A stretch of 6,749 bases of DNA from an uncultured Synergistia bacterium (lineage in GTDB: Bacteria > Eremiobacterota > SpSt-956 > JAKJGF01). Below, in pieces: positions 6,547 through 6,749 of the stretch. Position numbers and translations under genes: made by a program. Location: contig CALARM010000943.1 in the NCBI GenBank assembly GCA_937888925.1, positions 1 to 6,749 of the forward strand, given 5' to 3'. The notes under the pieces are model-generated. The model saw only the letters and a program-made list of their open reading frames with translations, had not been told where the DNA came from and made no database searches. Position 1 is the first letter of the stretch, and each line of letters starts with the position of its first letter.

Positions 6547-6749
6547 ATGGATGAGAAGAAGAGTAAACTAAAATTTTGCCCCTTTATAAATGATAATTAC
6601 GAAGAATGTTACTGTAATGATTTAAAGAGCCAGAATATTGAAACAGTGATATATTACTGCGGACAAAATTATAAATTATGTAACATATATAAATATATAT
6701 GCCAGAAAAAGAAAAAAGAAGAGAAAGGCTGTGAAAGCTGTGAACAATC
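6547..6749 (+). CDS. small cysteine-rich protein, 3' end beyond the window
   Basis: The first 67 codons are visible and no stop is reached. ATG 6547 is preferred because GAGAGG (6532-6537) lies 9 nt upstream; the in-frame ATG at 6541 leaves only 3 nt but remains possible with the weaker GAGGA at 6524-6528. The soluble, lysine-rich product has eight Cys: 11, 21, 23, 38, 45, 52, 62 and 65. Around them are the motifs FCPF, ECYC, YYCGQNY, LCNIYKY and CESC. No signal peptide or membrane segment is seen, so it is probably cytoplasmic. Paired Cys (C-x-C, C-x-x-C) suggest bound zinc, an iron-sulfur cluster or redox-active thiols. I do not recognise a named family. Its own sigma-54 promoter, a near copy of the one before the first receptor, ties it to the chemotaxis genes. 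Confidence is high that it is a gene, low for function. Confidence 0.8.
   Translation, partial: MDEKKSKLKFCPFINDNYEECYCNDLKSQNIETVIYYCGQNYKLCNIYKYICQKKKKEEKGCESCEQ

Overview
The window (6,749 bp, AT-rich) is a chemotaxis-receptor locus. All clearly supported genes lie on the + strand: two large transmembrane methyl-accepting chemotaxis proteins (MCPs; 834 and 1,086 aa), and the 5' part of a small cysteine-rich protein that runs off the right edge. The receptors have many HAMP-like units in series, a signalling hairpin apparently of the 34-heptad class, and a sigma-54-type promoter. This combination suggests a motile, flagellated Gram-negative anaerobe or microaerophile of the Desulfobacterota/Geobacter, Deferribacterota or Nitrospirota type. 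That placement comes from architecture alone and no genus can be named.

Layout. 1-95: T-rich leader with a near-consensus sigma-54 (-24/-12) promoter at 36-52 and a strong RBS. 96-2600: MCP1, with a probable four-helix-bundle periplasmic sensor, about seven HAMP-like units, the signalling hairpin and a tail ending in a CheR-tether-like pentapeptide. 2601-2814: an intrinsic terminator (2641-2664), then a sigma-28/FliA-like promoter (2750-2776) and RBS. 2815-6075: MCP2, with a Cache-type sensor, HAMP-like units interrupted by a PAS domain carrying a His-Cys/Cys/Cys cluster, then the same signalling hairpin and tail. 6076-6546: a non-coding interval with a terminator-like hairpin, a 78-bp long inverted repeat around a tandem heptamer, small palindromes, and a second sigma-54 promoter (6483-6499) matching the first in 18 of 19 bases. 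6547 onward: the Cys-rich small protein, incomplete.

How the parts work together. Each receptor would sense a different periplasmic stimulus, MCP2 possibly also a cytoplasmic or redox cue through PAS. Both would feed the same CheA/CheW arrays through nearly identical hairpins and recruit the adaptation enzymes through matching C-terminal tails. The paralogues are mosaics: two shared, gap-free blocks flank a middle cassette that differs between them. The promoters suggest that MCP1 and the Cys-rich protein form one sigma-54 regulon while MCP2 answers to the late flagellar sigma factor. No mobile element, CRISPR array, tRNA or rRNA was seen.
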